DNA from: Rhynochetos jubatus
Lineage: Eukaryota > Chordata > Aves > Eurypygiformes > Rhynochetidae
Direction of reading: 5' to 3'
Length of the DNA stretch: 64,000 bases
Assembly (NCBI GenBank): GCA_027574665.1
Contig: CM050655.1
Span: forward strand, 5,394,001 to 5,458,000
Shown: in pieces, positions 12,201 to 23,640 of the stretch
Layout of the letters: the number at the start of each line of letters is the position of its first letter
How positions within the stretch are numbered: position 1 is the stretch's first letter
The notes under the pieces: generated by a model
Told to the model about the DNA's origin: nothing
The model's database searches: none
What the model saw: the letters and a program-made list of their open reading frames with translations, nothing else
Program-made: the position numbers and the translations under genes

Positions 12201-13765
12201 CTGAAAAAAGACAGGTGTTTATTTGTGTTAAAAGAGTGACTTCCTAAAGTAAAACAGGCCTAACGAGTCTTCTGCTATGCCTTTAACAGGTAGACCAAGC
12301 TAACTCCTATGGCTGAACTGGTTTCTCATTACAGTTTCCCTAAATATATTCCCGGGAAAACCTGGTAGATACTTCAAAGGAAATACTTTTTACTCTTAAA
12401 GCACAAGAAACTATGAGGATTCTAGAGATTCAGCAACAGTCCCAATAGGAATGGTAATTGATGGCAGTTAATTCAGCACAGAACAAACAAAAGTCACATT
12501 ATTAAAGCAGATCAATATGCAGAGTGAAAGCTGACATCGGCTTTCCTGTTTCCAGCCTGGAAAGACAGAGATTCTTCATTAAATTTTCCACGTTTTGGTA
12601 TATTAAAACTATATGAGACTAGTGTACAATCATGCATGATCTCAGGGGCATAATTTACTGACAGTTGATTATTCCTACAGCTTTTAAACAACTAGTCTGG
12701 CTTTTTTGTTAATTGACTTGTGAAATGTTGCACACTAAACTTGTAAAAAATGAAGCTCTACGTTTAAAGGAAAAATCTCAGAAAACCTCATGTGCATCAC
12801 CGCGTTAGACCTTCAATTTGTGGGTTTCTAGCCATTCCATACCACAACCCGAGGGCGCATTAACCCTTTCAGTGAGCCTATGACTTATTTCTGTAGCTCT
12901 GTCTAGCTGCTACAAAGTATAAAACGCAAGCGTTGCCCTTTCTAACCTCCAGTCCTAACGCTAAAGGCAGAATATCAGCTATTCCCATCCCCACTTCCAC
13001 CTCAAGCAGCCAACATCAGTGGAATTTTCCGTGCGGAGCAGGAGACCCCGAACGAAATGAGGCTGCTAAGAGCGCGCAACACAGGCGGCCACCTCCCGCC
13101 ATCAGAAGGAGGATTAACACCCACCTACCCCCGAAGGTAAACAGAGCTGCTGGCAGAACGGTTTCCACGGATTGCTCTGATTTGGCTCAGTGAGGTGGCA
13201 CAGGTACCAGAGCTGGATGCAAACCGATGGGATGCTACCGCAGTGCCATCACAACGTCATTCCCTATCAGCACCGGGAAAAGCTGCTTTCTCGCGGCGAC
13301 GTCCCCCAACTCCCTGCGTTTACTTGTCCCACCCCAAACATCGCTTCTCCACCACAGTCACCCGAAGGCGCCCCCGAACCCACCCACCCCCCCAGGCCCT
13401 GCTCCCCCGGCGGTACTGCCGGGACCGTTAGGCCCCACACCGGGCCGCGCCACCGCCGAGGCGGCGGGGCACCGGGAAGAAGCTCCCCCCCAACCCTCCC
13501 TTATCGCTGCCTCTTCTCCCGAGAAGCTGCTGGGAGAAGAGAACCAGCTAAGGCGGTTTGCCGATGACTGGCCTCGCCCCCACCCCACCCCCCTCCCAGC
13601 CGGGCGCCCTCAGCCCGCTCCCGCCCGGGCGGGCCCTCGGTGTGAGGGAACGCTGCCCCCAGTTCGGCGGGGCTAAGCACGAGGGGGAAAGAGGAGAAGG
13701 ATGCAGAGGCCGGGCCGCTTACCGGCCGCCAGCAGCCCGAGGAAGCAGAGCACCCGCTGCGCCAT
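237..13765 (-). CDS. PSAP: PSAP, prosaposin (5' seven coding exons; 3' end beyond the left edge)
   Basis: Prosaposin is a secreted and lysosomal glycoprotein precursor. It is cleaved into saposins A-D, small lipid-binding cofactors for lysosomal sphingolipid hydrolases. Coding segments on the minus strand are 13723-13765, 3884-4017, 3050-3124, 2238-2363, 1793-1987, 799-942 and 237-293. All are bounded by GT-AG and keep frame. The product starts [17 protein letters not shown], a signal peptide. A SapA-N domain with [18 protein letters not shown] follows, then saposin A ([38 protein letters not shown]) and saposin B as far as IQMMMHM. The conserved saposin cysteines and an N-glycosylation site in each saposin (NGT in A, NSS in B) are present. 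The spacer between A and B contains the family's IPELDFSEL and [10 protein letters not shown] segments. The rest of saposin B and saposins C and D lie off the window. The match to remembered bird prosaposin is near-complete, so identity is very secure. Confidence 0.97.
799..942 (-). CDS. PSAP: PSAP coding exon 6 (saposin B)
   Basis: Forty-eight codons, phase 0, beginning [16 protein letters not shown] and including the sequon NSS and the segment [14 protein letters not shown]. The donor is GTAAGCTG and the acceptor TTGCCCAG. Confidence 0.95.
1793..1987 (-). CDS. PSAP: PSAP coding exon 5 (end of saposin A, A-B spacer)
   Basis: Sixty-five codons, phase 0, beginning [16 protein letters not shown] and ending with the spacer segment [15 protein letters not shown]. 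It supplies the last two saposin A cysteines. The donor is GTAGGGG. Confidence 0.95.
2238..2363 (-). CDS. PSAP: PSAP coding exon 4 (saposin A)
   Basis: Forty-two codons, phase 0, beginning [18 protein letters not shown] and continuing [20 protein letters not shown]. It carries the third and fourth saposin A cysteines. The donor is GTAAGTA. Confidence 0.95.
3050..3124 (-). CDS. PSAP: PSAP coding exon 3 (start of saposin A)
   Basis: Twenty-five codons, phase 0 at both ends, beginning [12 protein letters not shown] and ending KVLKDNGTE. It holds the first two saposin A cysteines and the N-glycosylation sequon NGT. The donor is GTAAGC. Confidence 0.95.
3884..4017 (-). CDS. PSAP: PSAP coding exon 2 (SapA-N domain)
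   Basis: Reads (A)[18 protein letters not shown] followed by [16 protein letters not shown] and [10 protein letters not shown], then donor GTAAGTG. The acceptor TTCGGCAG was chosen over the nearer TGTGGCAG (next to 3991) because only the upstream one keeps frame with exon 1 and gives the bird-type residues AVASPVLWQ before KDC. Confidence 0.93.
10297..10318 (-). repeat. CR1 3'-terminal remnant (tiny)
   Basis: The short sequence TCATAGAATCATAGG matches the inverted 3' terminus of avian CR1 elements seen intact elsewhere in this window. Only about 20 bases are recognisable, so chance similarity is possible. Confidence 0.3.
11325..11341. repeat. Poly-C tract
   Basis: A homopolymer run of about 17 C follows a CCCCCCTCCA stretch in PSAP intron 1. 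The length is likely to be unstable in sequencing and assembly. Confidence 0.9.
11598..11607. promoter_or_regulatory. CLEAR-like E-box (TFEB/TFE3-type) in PSAP intron 1
   Basis: GCCACGTGAC (reverse complement GTCACGTGGC) differs at one position from the CLEAR consensus GTCACGTGAC that TFEB uses on lysosomal genes. PSAP is a lysosomal gene, so the location is plausible. A single E-box match can occur by chance, and this one lies about 2.2 kb downstream of the start of transcription. Confidence 0.35.
13723..13765 (-). CDS. PSAP: PSAP coding exon 1 (signal peptide)
   Basis: Fourteen codons plus one base, reading [14 protein letters not shown], then donor G|GTAAGC (phase 1). It lies in a CpG island about 50 bases downstream of a TATA-like box. 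The phase joins correctly to the acceptor at 4017, completing an Ala codon and the hydrophobic signal peptide. Confidence 0.93.
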
Positions 13766-13814
13766 CTCCCCCGCTCCCGTCTGCAATGCGGCGCCGCCAC
13801 CCGCCCCTCGCCCC

Positions 13815-13822
13815 TATATATA
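13815..13822 (-). promoter_or_regulatory. TATA-like box upstream of PSAP
   Basis: TATATATA lies about 50 bases upstream of the PSAP start codon. A start site about 30 bases downstream would give a 5' UTR of only about 20-25 bases. The motif is palindromic, so it carries no direction by itself. Confidence 0.55.
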
Positions 13823-13881
13823 GGCTGCGCCGGGCGCCACTACGCATGCTCGCTCACCGCCCCGGCCCCCTGCCCGGCTGC

Positions 13882-13893
13882 TGCGCATGCGCC
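13882..13893. promoter_or_regulatory. NRF1-type site, PSAP promoter
   Basis: TGCGCATGCGCC matches the NRF1 palindrome core GCGCATGCGC. It lies about 120 bases upstream of the PSAP start codon inside the CpG island. Confidence 0.55.
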
Positions 13894-13951
13894 GGGGAAG
13901 AGGGACGAGCGCCTCACGCCCCTCACCGCGCCCTCCCTCCCTCCCCCTCCC

Positions 13952-13963
13952 CGCGCATGCGCC
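13952..13963. promoter_or_regulatory. Second NRF1-type site, PSAP promoter
   Basis: CGCGCATGCGCC repeats the NRF1 core 70 bases from the first site. Paired sites of this kind are common in CpG-island promoters. Confidence 0.5.
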
Positions 13964-13991
13964 GGCCGCCGCGGCGCCTCAGGCGGGCTGG

Positions 13992-14001
13992 AAATGGCGG
14001 C
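13992..14001 (+). promoter_or_regulatory. YY1-like motif, possible divergent start
   Basis: AAATGGCGGC resembles the YY1 element AANATGGCGGC, which often marks transcription or translation starts pointing in its own direction. Here it points away from PSAP. A frame opens at its ATG (13994), but no protein was recognised in it. Confidence 0.3.
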
Positions 14002-15184
14002 GGTGGTTGTCGGCTCCGTATCGGCGCGGCGGGCGGGCCCGGGGCCGGAGCCGTGCTTCCCCGGGGTCCTCTGGGTAGGGCGTGCGAGCCCTCACCGCTT
14101 GAGACGGGCCTGCCTGGCCGGAGGAAAGGCCCCGCAGGCCGCAAAAGCCAGTTTGCGCAGCGTCGGCCCGGGGCCCTCCACAGGCAAGGCCTCCTGAGGC
14201 GGTGGGAACGCCACAGGCTGGAAGGTCTCCCTGGGTCTCCCCAGGCTCCTTTCGGCTGGGGACAGCTCGTGGAGGTGCACCCAAGCAAGGCGATGTGGCA
14301 CGGCAGAGCTTCCCGTCCTGTTCCCCAGGGTTTGGCCGGGGTGGGGGGTGTACGTGCTTGGTTTTGCTTGCTGTGCCTTGCAGACTCCTGCTCCCTGTGA
14401 GCTCTGGGCAGCTAGGTATCTGTGTGGTCCGGAGGAACAGCGATTAAAAGGACAATTAAGAAAGCCTGAACTGAATTTATATATCCCAGCCCCTTCTGCT
14501 ACATCCCTTGTACTGATTCAGACAACTGGGCCAACAGACTAACCCAGAAAAACCCACAGTGTTTTCCTGCTGGGTCAACAAACGAACCGGCTCAGCTGAG
14601 GGCCAGAGCTGGTCCCTTAGGGGCAGAAGCCAAGCTCACCAGGACTGCATGGAGCTGCTAGGCCAGCTCCCGAGCACAGGTTTAGAAGAGGGGACTCTCT
14701 TGTTGGAGGAAGGGTCCCAAAAAGCTAGGTGCTTCTCACAGCCTGGAGAGCTTTGCTGGGCTATCTGCCTTCAGCCTCACCGTAACTCAAAGACTCGTCA
14801 CATGTGAAGTGCTCACGACCTGTAAAGCTGCCCCATGCGCAAGGATCTTGAAGGCATTGCCCTCCATCTAAGGCGAGACACGGTATTGCCAACCTATGTG
14901 CTCGTTTTTCAGGACCAGACTTGATGATAACATTTCATGTTTACTTGCAGTTTAAAGGTTAGTAGGAAGTGGAGCTGTTCTGTGTCACTTTGCCAATCTA
15001 CCCCAAACAGGGTAATGCGCACTTCTTATGAAAACCTCTTCTATGTCGAAAGCCAAGCTTAAGAAGCCACCGGGGGAAGTTTGTTACCTCACTCTTAGCA
15101 AGACAGCGGGAGAGCTTGATGCTTACACCTTTGCCCCCACCAGTCAGCACAGCTTCACTCAGAGCCTCCCAAGCCTCTGCTATC

Positions 15185-15200
15185 CCCCCCCCCCCCCCCC
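15185..15200. repeat. Poly-C tract
   Basis: A homopolymer run of about 16 C in intergenic sequence. No other structure is attached. Confidence 0.85.
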
Positions 15201-18200
15201 ATCAGGAGCCAGGGCTCTTACGTAATTCCTAAACTGGAGCCAGACGCACCCAGAACTGAATCAGCCACCCCCCAACAGCAATTTTGGCCAGACTAAACAA
15301 CCAACCTTTACTCCAGTGCTGAAGCCACCTTGCCTAGGCAGGGCTCAGCGTGCCTCTCTTATCTCAGGAGTGCACACGCCGTGTTGACAAGGCACCTTGG
15401 CTTTCCAAGCAGCAGTCAGCCACTAGCTTAGAAACACCGAAACAGCAGCTTTGTGAAGAACATTTAAGGGAGGGGATGAATAAGACTGTCTGGAACAGGA
15501 GAGCTGTTTCAGCAAGCAGGGTGTTTTTCGCAGGGAACTGGGGGTAAGGAAGGACTAGCATCAAGCTAGTGGGTGACAGCCCCAGTCTGTTCTCATTTTG
15601 GGCACCAAGACAGCCAGTGCTAGCCCAGGTTTCCCTGCAGCTTCACCAATTCCAGTTGATTGGGGACTTTTTTCCCCTCTCTCAAGTACAGAGCATATAA
15701 CATCTGGCCAGCAGCTTCCTGACAAATTGCCACCATGCCATAGCTTTCCTAGTTTAGCCATACTGCCCGTTTTCTCACTTTAAAACAGGCTTAGAAAACA
15801 AAAAAGCGTTGGGAGTTCGCGCACTGACCGTCTGCCGCCAACGATGATGAAGAGTGGGAAATCCTGAAGAGCAGCTTGTTGAGACTGGCTCCAGCTCACA
15901 GACGTGAGGACCAACTGCGTGGAGAGAGCCCTCGTGCTGAGGATGTGAGCTGCAGCCTTGGGGTTTTTTTCCTGGAGATAAACCTCCCAGATAAGGTGTC
16001 AGATTGAGGCTTCTCAGGAAGGACCAGGGCTTGCCCATAGTCACACACTGCTGAGTCACTTCGCCGTGGCTGGGAGAGAAGGGGGCCTTCCTGCCCTCGT
16101 CTTGATTTTTAGCCCCATTTTTTTGGAAGCTCATGCTCTGCATAGAGAAAATGGGCAGGAAGAGCCCATCCTTCCTCAGGCTGGAAAACCGCAGCCCTGC
16201 GAGGGATTCTCCTGCAGCAAAACACATGACTCACTTTCCAGGGGCTGGCATCCAGGAGCGCTGCCTGCCGTACCAACCAGTTGGACCGGGTTGGCACCAG
16301 AAAGCTTGATGCTCGGTTTTGTTGTGCCTAGGGCACATAAATTCCTTTCCTGGAGCCCAATTCTCCACTTTGCATAAGCGGGACACGTGAGGCATCTCTG
16401 TTTGGCAACCTCGGGAGGCCAGCCAGGGGCCCCTGCGGGCTCTGGTTTTGTAGCCTGCCGCAGCCAGCTCTGCAGGAAAAGCACTCTCATGGGGAAAAAA
16501 AAAAAAAAAGTAAATAGAGGCATTTTCTGCAGCAGCCTGGCCGTTGGACCATTTTGCATTCCCACTCTGACTGCAGCAAGCCGTCAGAGAGGATGCAAAG
16601 CCACAAATTACAGCCTGGCAACCTCGGGAAGAGCCTTGGACGCGTTTGGAGTTTGTTCCAGCCCAGCATGACTCACAAATGCTTTGGCTTGCGGGTCCCG
16701 GCTGGACTAGAGAGACTCCCCTTCCTCACCACTAACAGGCTGCAGGGAAATAGCTCCCGCTGACGTACTCCCCAAGGCAGGAAGCATCCGAGCATTTTCC
16801 AAACGGGAAGGCGATGCCACAGGGACTGCATCCGAGGGCAAAGCTGCAGCTCCATGATGCCAGGGAGGGGACAGGGCAGGTGGGACAGCAGGGTGTCCCC
16901 TCCCTCCTGGTGCTTGTCAGCCCCCATGCCAAGCTGCTCCAGCTCCCTACCACAGCGAAACCCCTCCAGCCACGCAGAAGCGGATGGTTCTGAGCCAGCC
17001 CACGGCGCAGAGAGCCCCACGCCACGAGCCAGCCGGGCCATGGGGTGAGACGGCAGCGACCCTACGCTTCTCCAGCCTTTCAGCCCCTCGCATCAGCGCC
17101 AGCAGCCGCACGCTCTGCCCAGCCCAGTGACCCACACGGCCTTAGGAGTGACCCTGTCCTCTCCTCGGGCAGTTTTTTGCCTGGATCCAGCCTGCTGTGG
17201 CAACGCTTGTGGCAGCACGGGGTGAAAGCAGCTGGGGACCATCCCCTTTTGGCAGCTGCACCGCAGCAGAGCTCTCAATTAACACTGGCACCATCACGAG
17301 CCACGCTTCTTCCCATGTTCAGCTCAGCCACAGCTTAATTATCTAAAGGGGTCACGCCAAGTGCAATGGATTTTCCAAGCAAAGCATAACATAGCCTCCA
17401 ATCACTGCAGCTACTTCTCAGTTCGGTGTTTCTTTGGTCAGCCGTCACAAGTTTTACATTTTGGTTACAAGCCGCATTTTGTTTCAAGGCTCTTTCAGCA
17501 TTTTAGGTACTCCTTCCTGGGATTAGACCCCTGTTCCAAGGTTGGCCGTAGCCCAGGGCAACTATCACTTCAAACCAAGCAGATCAACACAGAGTCAGCA
17601 GCCATAAATGCTTTGCCCTCGTGAACCAGGACTTCTGACCAGCGCAGAGTTGCCAGAAAAGCAGATGATTCCTCCTAAACACAGGGGAACGGACAGTGCA
17701 GCAGCAGCTCGTAAAGCCCATGCTTTAAAGGATATGCACAAACACGCACAATCCCATTCCTGCTCCCATTGTGTCATCTTTTCAGGGCTGTAAGCAGGAA
17801 GAAAGCGGCCAAACCTCTGCAGTGATATTTGGAGAAACAGCTTTCTTTTATAAAAAGAAAGGAGAATTAAGTCAGTTTTTCTGTAAATCCTACTTCTCCC
17901 TCCAAAATATAAAAATAAATAAACAACCAACAAATAGGTTACCCGGGAAGAAAAAGAAGGAAAGTTAATAGTTGTCAGAAATCCCAAGAAAATAAAGTCT
18001 GATGAAGGAGGAGGATTTTAGGACACCCTTGGCTCCCAGTCATGCTACAGCAGAGGGAAAGCTCCCCAGCAGCCCCCAGGAAGTGCTACCCTGTTTCTTC
18101 CCAAGCTTGTCTATAAAGCTCGGCTGCCTGGAGCCAAGATCCTCTCCAATAAGCGGAAAGGGCTTGATGCTTTTTAGGGCTTCTGCAGCTGAAGATAGGA

Positions 18201-21200
18201 ATGACACGCAGAGTGCCCTTAGATTCCTGCCCTGCCTCCCTCAGTCACCATGTGCAGCTCCACTGAAGCTCACCACCGTTTCCTAGAGCAGCCAGGTCTT
18301 GCAGGCTCATCTATCCCCAGGAAGAGCCACATTCCAGGAGGTGCTTTTCATTTATCACCTCTGTCAAAAAAAACCCAAACCCCACAATCTTCTAAAACCC
18401 ACCCCAGCCTATTTCCAAGAGCTGGCCCCTCTCAGAAAGGATGGCATTGCAAAAATAAGGAAGTTTTTAGTCTGGGTCTTCAAAGGCTGGGGGGCAGGGT
18501 GGGAGAGGAATCACCACTCCCAGCCCTGGCTGACACCCCCGTGCACACCCTGGCAAGCTGCCGAGGCAGCTGTCGGGTGGCATTGGGTCACACCATCGAG
18601 TGTAGAACACCCAGAAACAGGCAAAACTTGCCTGCCAAAACAAAACAAAACAAAAAAAGCATTTACAAAATACAGGTCTGAGTTCCTTTTGTTTGCTCCC
18701 TGCTTTGCAGGTTTTCAGGGATTACACTTGGAAGCTTTTTCAGCAGTGCAGACTGTTTCAATCCAGCGTTTCCACAGCAGATGGAAAATCTGCTTTGACT
18801 CTGCTCACACGGAAGTGATTAGATAATCACGGGACTCCGGGAACCGTGACATTAAGAAGAAACACAAAGTATTATTATGGGCTTTGCAGAAAAAATAAGA
18901 GTTGTGGGGGACAAAAAAGCTACAAGGCCTCCTGTAAGGAACCAGCCTGAGAAGACACTCATCCTCCAGACTTTCTTCATACAGTTTCCTCTGCTGTTGA
19001 AATACTTGCTTTCTCTTCCCTCATTATCCAAAGTAAAAAGGAAGGCACTGAAGGGAACATATTATTTGGGGAAGAAGATACAAACCAAAAGAGTTTGGAC
19101 TAGAAGCAAAAGCACAAGTAAGCCATCCTCAAAAATTTGGATGAGCTTGTATAGCTCGAGATCTTAATGAGCATCCCTGGAATTTGGGCAGGGATCTCGC
19201 AGGGACTGCTGCCGGCCTGCTCGCCGGTCACTGTGCTCTTGCAGAGCCTGCAATCCCTTTTCTAGGGCACAAACTCGGGAGGCTTCGGGCAGCGCCTCCT
19301 CGCACGTGATCCCCGCTCAGCCGCGTGCTCGCCGACAGGCAGCGGCTTTAAGTGCCGTTGGCCAAAACTGGCACGAGTTTGGATTAATCAAAGTCACAAG
19401 GGCACAGCGGGGGAAGCAGCGAGTCCGGCTACTGTGGCTTCCACTGCGAGGCCTTTCATCTCCTTACAGTCCCCAGTGGCACGCCACCCACACCCAGAGT
19501 CACGGGCATCTGAACAGCTGCCCTCTGCTACAAAAGGCTAAAAGCGCAGTCAGAAACTCCATCTCCCTCGTCCATCACCCCAGCAAAATCTGGGATTTAA
19601 ATGGTTGACAGCAAGTTGCGCACGGCAGCCTTCATTCCTCGCTTTCTCCAAGTCCGACAGAGACCCACTCTCGAACTTCTTGACCCTCTTGTACTTTTTC
19701 TTCAACTTCCGGTTTCATAAAGCAAAAGCATGTTTCAGATCCAGAAAAAAAATCCAGCTGGATCGCAGCACAAGCAGGGCAGACAGCTGCAAGCCAACAC
19801 CCTTGGATTTCCCAGGAGAACTCAGCGACACCTTTGCCTGCTAGCAACCTCCCTGTCTGTGTCCTTCCCACCACTCACCCAACAGCAGCTGGGGAAACAC
19901 TTGAGCATCCCCTCAAAGCAGCAGACACAGGGCAATAGAGATGTTTAATGGATTCCACGGGCAGGGCTGTGACCGAGTCCTGCCAGCCTGCAGCCTGGTT
20001 TTCCATGGCAATCACCATTTCCATGCTTATCACCTGACATGTGTCTTTGAGACTTGCCCTCCACCTCTTCCCAGAAATGAACTGGTTCAATAGAGGCTTA
20101 TTTTAACCCTCAATTTGTAAGTTACAGACCTGAGAAAAGCCAGCACCATACACTGACACGAGCCCAGCTACAGCCAGGGATCAGCTAGATCAACACTCAC
20201 CGATCTGCTGAGCTTTGTTTGCCACGGTGAACGTCAGAGAAGAAACAAAACCCCTCTTATCCTTCCCAGGGGAAGGGTAGAGAGGCGTAGGAGTTAGCTC
20301 TCAACCCCGGGCACTGCGATCCAGTCAGCTGCAGAAAAAAGCATGGCTGAGGCCACAGAAAAGAGAAAAACGCAAGAAACCATTCTGCAAAGGCCAGCGA
20401 ACGTCACGCCTAGCTTAACGCTCTGGGTCAAGCCCACCGTTTGTGGAAGGACAGAGAAAACCTGACCCAAAACAACTCATGAGCCCAGCCTAGTAAAAAC
20501 CAGTATCCCCAATCTCCTCCATTAAGCCGTGCTGGAGTTGCCCTTTAAAACTTGGCCAATAGCTGCTCCCCCTCAGGTTGTAGTTTTTTTGTTCAGCTGT
20601 GACTGATCTCTCTCTGTGCTCGTTCAGTTGGACAAAGTTCAGGGCCATGTTCTGTCCTTGCTAACAAATCTGCAAATGAGAGTTAATTAGCCCTGAGTGA
20701 TTTGGAAACTGTGGGGTTTTCCATAAAAAATGAGGTTTATCAGGTTTGAGCTGCTCCTGTTACACAGGGGAGCTTAGGAAGCAAACAAGTTTTGATCTTA
20801 CTTGGTTTTTTTCTGATGCTGCCTAGGGCAATCAAAAGATAGGTGGAATTTATAGTGATTCCTAGCAAAAGTGTCTGGGTTTCCACATAATCTTTTCCTA
20901 GCTTCCTCTGAACAGCCGGTCCCATGACGGCCTCCCTACCAGCAGGTCGAATTGCTCTCGTTTCACCCTAAGTGGTGGTTCCTCCTACAGAGGGGTGATG
21001 TCCAAAGGGAACCTGGTCCTTTTCTCTCTGAGACCTGTGGGTTTTACACCAGGAGGGCCCTGCCCTGTATCACACGCCATCTCTCATTCCACAACACGCC
21101 CTTCAAATGAGAGACCAGCCTGTCCAGAGCTGCCGAGGTGGAGAAGCACGTCTCCTTGTAGGGCATAGCCGTGCCATTTCCTAGAGTGGATCCTCCAGAC

Positions 21201-23144
21201 ACCTAGCTATGGGGCTTGGCTTGACCCTATGGATGTCCCATTGAAGCCCCCTTGCTTCTGGGCAGATACTGGTTCTTTATCTGCTCTGGTGCTTTTGTTT
21301 CAGCTTCTTCGTTGGAAAGGCCCTTCCCCGTGTTAAGCAAGGCTTCGAAGGTCCCGGTACCCTCATTGTGTGTTAAGTGGCAAGGATTTGGTCATCACCA
21401 AGCCAGACAAGGATTCCAGGCAGAGCTGTTATCCTCCCTTTGTAAGCAGACCCACAAGGCTACAGCATGATTGGGGGATTGTCAGAAGCCACCGTCTGCC
21501 CTTCTACAAAGAGTGGATGAGCTCTGGGAAGAATTAAAACACCCCCCACGAAAAAAAACCAGGTAGGGAAGCAAACTAGTAGCAGTCATAAGCAACAGTG
21601 AGCTCCAATCCTTCATCCAGCGGGCTGGGGAATCTCAAACCTGAAAGGTGTTTCAGAATAGGATGGATGTGTGTCTGTCCGGGGAGGGTTAAATCAGGTT
21701 TCTGCGGGCCCACGGTGGCGTTCCGAGTGAAGGTGTATGCCTGAACTGATGCTAGAATGGGCTGCCCTGCTCTCCCTTGCACCCGGCCATACGCTTCTGC
21801 CACTTCCTGGCCCTGGGTAGGTCCAATCAGCTCCTGATCCAACTGGAAACTCACCCTGCAAAGGAAAAGCAATAAAATACACGTTTCCGGGCTCTTGTTG
21901 CTGCAAGTGACACAAAGGAAGGGAGAGGGAAGGTGTGCCGAGAGCAGAAATAAAGCACAGGGGCAGTCTCTTCTCTTAGATGGACTTAAGCACATCGCAG
22001 GGCAACAGCGCAGATGAGGTGCAAATAACGCATTAGGGTGAGGAAATAAGCTGCATTGATAAGCCTTATTGACGAGAGCGCTCAGCTTGAGCACCCTCTT
22101 CCAACCTGAGGCTTCTTAAAGGTTTCATCAACATCAGGGAACATTTTGATAAAGCCACAAACGTCTTGACACTGAGGGTTTGGGGTAAGATATTAATAAG
22201 TCACCGCAGCCAGAAATCATGTTCTTATTCTTATGACTGTCTCACGATGCTCTTGGTGAGGAGCAGAGGAGAGCTCCGGCAGTAGAGGTCATCCTGCGCC
22301 TGTGCCCCCAGATTGCACCACCGATGGAAGTTTTAAGAGGGTGCAGCTAACCTGATGAATAGCAAAGCTGAATCTCCTGGTTGAGGAGCATAAGGTTCAG
22401 AGAAGCACGGAGAAAGCTTGGCTTCACCTGCAAATCCTGTGGCAAACAACTACTCCGCGGTGGAAACTTCTCGAGCAAAACCCAGCGGGCAACAGGGCTG
22501 AATAGCTCACCAAATACTGGGCACTCAGCACCCAAAAACCTAGTCACTCCTGGGGTTTTCTTAGTGCTGAGAACTTCTCAATCAAAGGTGGTTCCCACTC
22601 CCTTCTTTCAGAGAGGAGAAAATGGTACGAGTTATGGCCTTGCAGCTCAGGCTCAGAGTGGGTAACTGGTGCCGTTTAGCTCCTCCTTTTCCTGGTGGTT
22701 TCTCTTCATGCACAAGCTGGTCGGAAAGAAGACCCCACTACCAGTTTGAGTCAGCCTCCCAGCGTGAACATCAGGCTTTATTTGGTTGAACCTAAACAAA
22801 GTTCCCTGCCTTAAAACATGCTGGGGGAGTGGGGTGCTCAGATGGGGAGTTATCTGCATTTGTGGAGAGCAGGGAGACCCGGGTTTTACCCAGCTGAGGA
22901 TGCTGCTGACCCTACTAAGATGCTGAGCAGCAACTGGTGCCGTTCTTTGCCCTGCACTGCAGCTCCAAAGCTGACAGCACCACTAGAAACATGCTCGCAG
23001 GCTGTGTGTAATCCCTGTTGTGAACCCTGATTGAGGTTCCTGCCAGCTATGCCAATTTGTTACGGATGGGTGATTCAGGTCGCTTCAAGAACCACTGTCA
23101 AAGATGTTGGCAAAAGTGCTTTTAATGCCATCTTGTAAAAACAC

Positions 23145-23640
23145 GACTCGTGACACCCCACCTGCAGTGCTGTGTCCAGCTCTGGGGCCCCCAACATGAC
23201 AAGGACACAGACCTGTTGAAGTGAGTCCAGAGGAGGACATGAGGATGCTCCGAGGGCTGGAGCCGCTCTGCTATGGGGACAGGCTGGGAGAGTTGGGCTT
23301 GTTCAGCCTGGAGAAGGCTCCGGGGAGACCATATAGCACTTGCCAGTGCCAGGGGGGCTACAAGAAAGCTGGGGGGGACTTTTTACAAGGGCCTGTAGTG
23401 ACAGGAGAAGGGGTAATGGGTTTAAATTGAAAGCGGGGAGGTTTAGATTAGATATTGGGAAGAAATTCTTCCCAGAGAGGGTGGGGGGGCACTGGGACAG
23501 GTTGCCCAGAGAAGCTGTGGATGCCCCATCCCTGGCTGTCTTCAAGGCCAGGCTGGATGAGGCTTGAAGCAACCTGGTCTAGTGGACGGTGTCCCTGCCC
23601 ATGGCAGGGGGTGGGACTGGGAGGCTTTAAGGTCAGACTT
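23145..23640 (+). mobile_element. CR1 LINE 3' fragment
   Basis: This carries the characteristic avian CR1 3' region: a TCCAGCTCTGGGGCCCCCAA block, then GAAGAAATTCTTCCCAGAGAG, then the tail CAGGTTGCCCAGAGAAGCTG and GTGTCCCTGCCCATGGCAGG. It is 5'-truncated like most CR1 copies. The sequence diverges after GGCTTTAAGGTC and lacks a clean terminal octamer repeat. Confidence 0.9.

Larger units (their letters stand above)
4018..13722 (-). other. PSAP intron 1 (9.7 kb)
   Basis: This large first intron separates the signal-peptide exon from the rest of PSAP. It contains a poly-C tract near 11325-11341, a tiny CR1 3'-end remnant near 10300, an E-box of CLEAR type at 11598-11607 and an unassigned hydrophobic open frame at 9891-10241. 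No other gene or RNA was recognised. Confidence 0.8.
13200..14250. promoter_or_regulatory. CpG island with the PSAP promoter
   Basis: The base composition becomes strongly GC- and CpG-rich from about 13.2 to 14.25 kb around PSAP exon 1. The PSAP start codon, a TATA-like box and two NRF1-type palindromes all lie inside. The island extends about 450 bases upstream of PSAP, so divergent transcription is possible. Confidence 0.8.

Noticed and set aside
13558..14400. A 280-codon plus-strand frame over the PSAP promoter
   Set aside because: Arg/Pro-rich composition of a CpG island that overlaps PSAP exon 1 in antisense. Not recognisable as protein.
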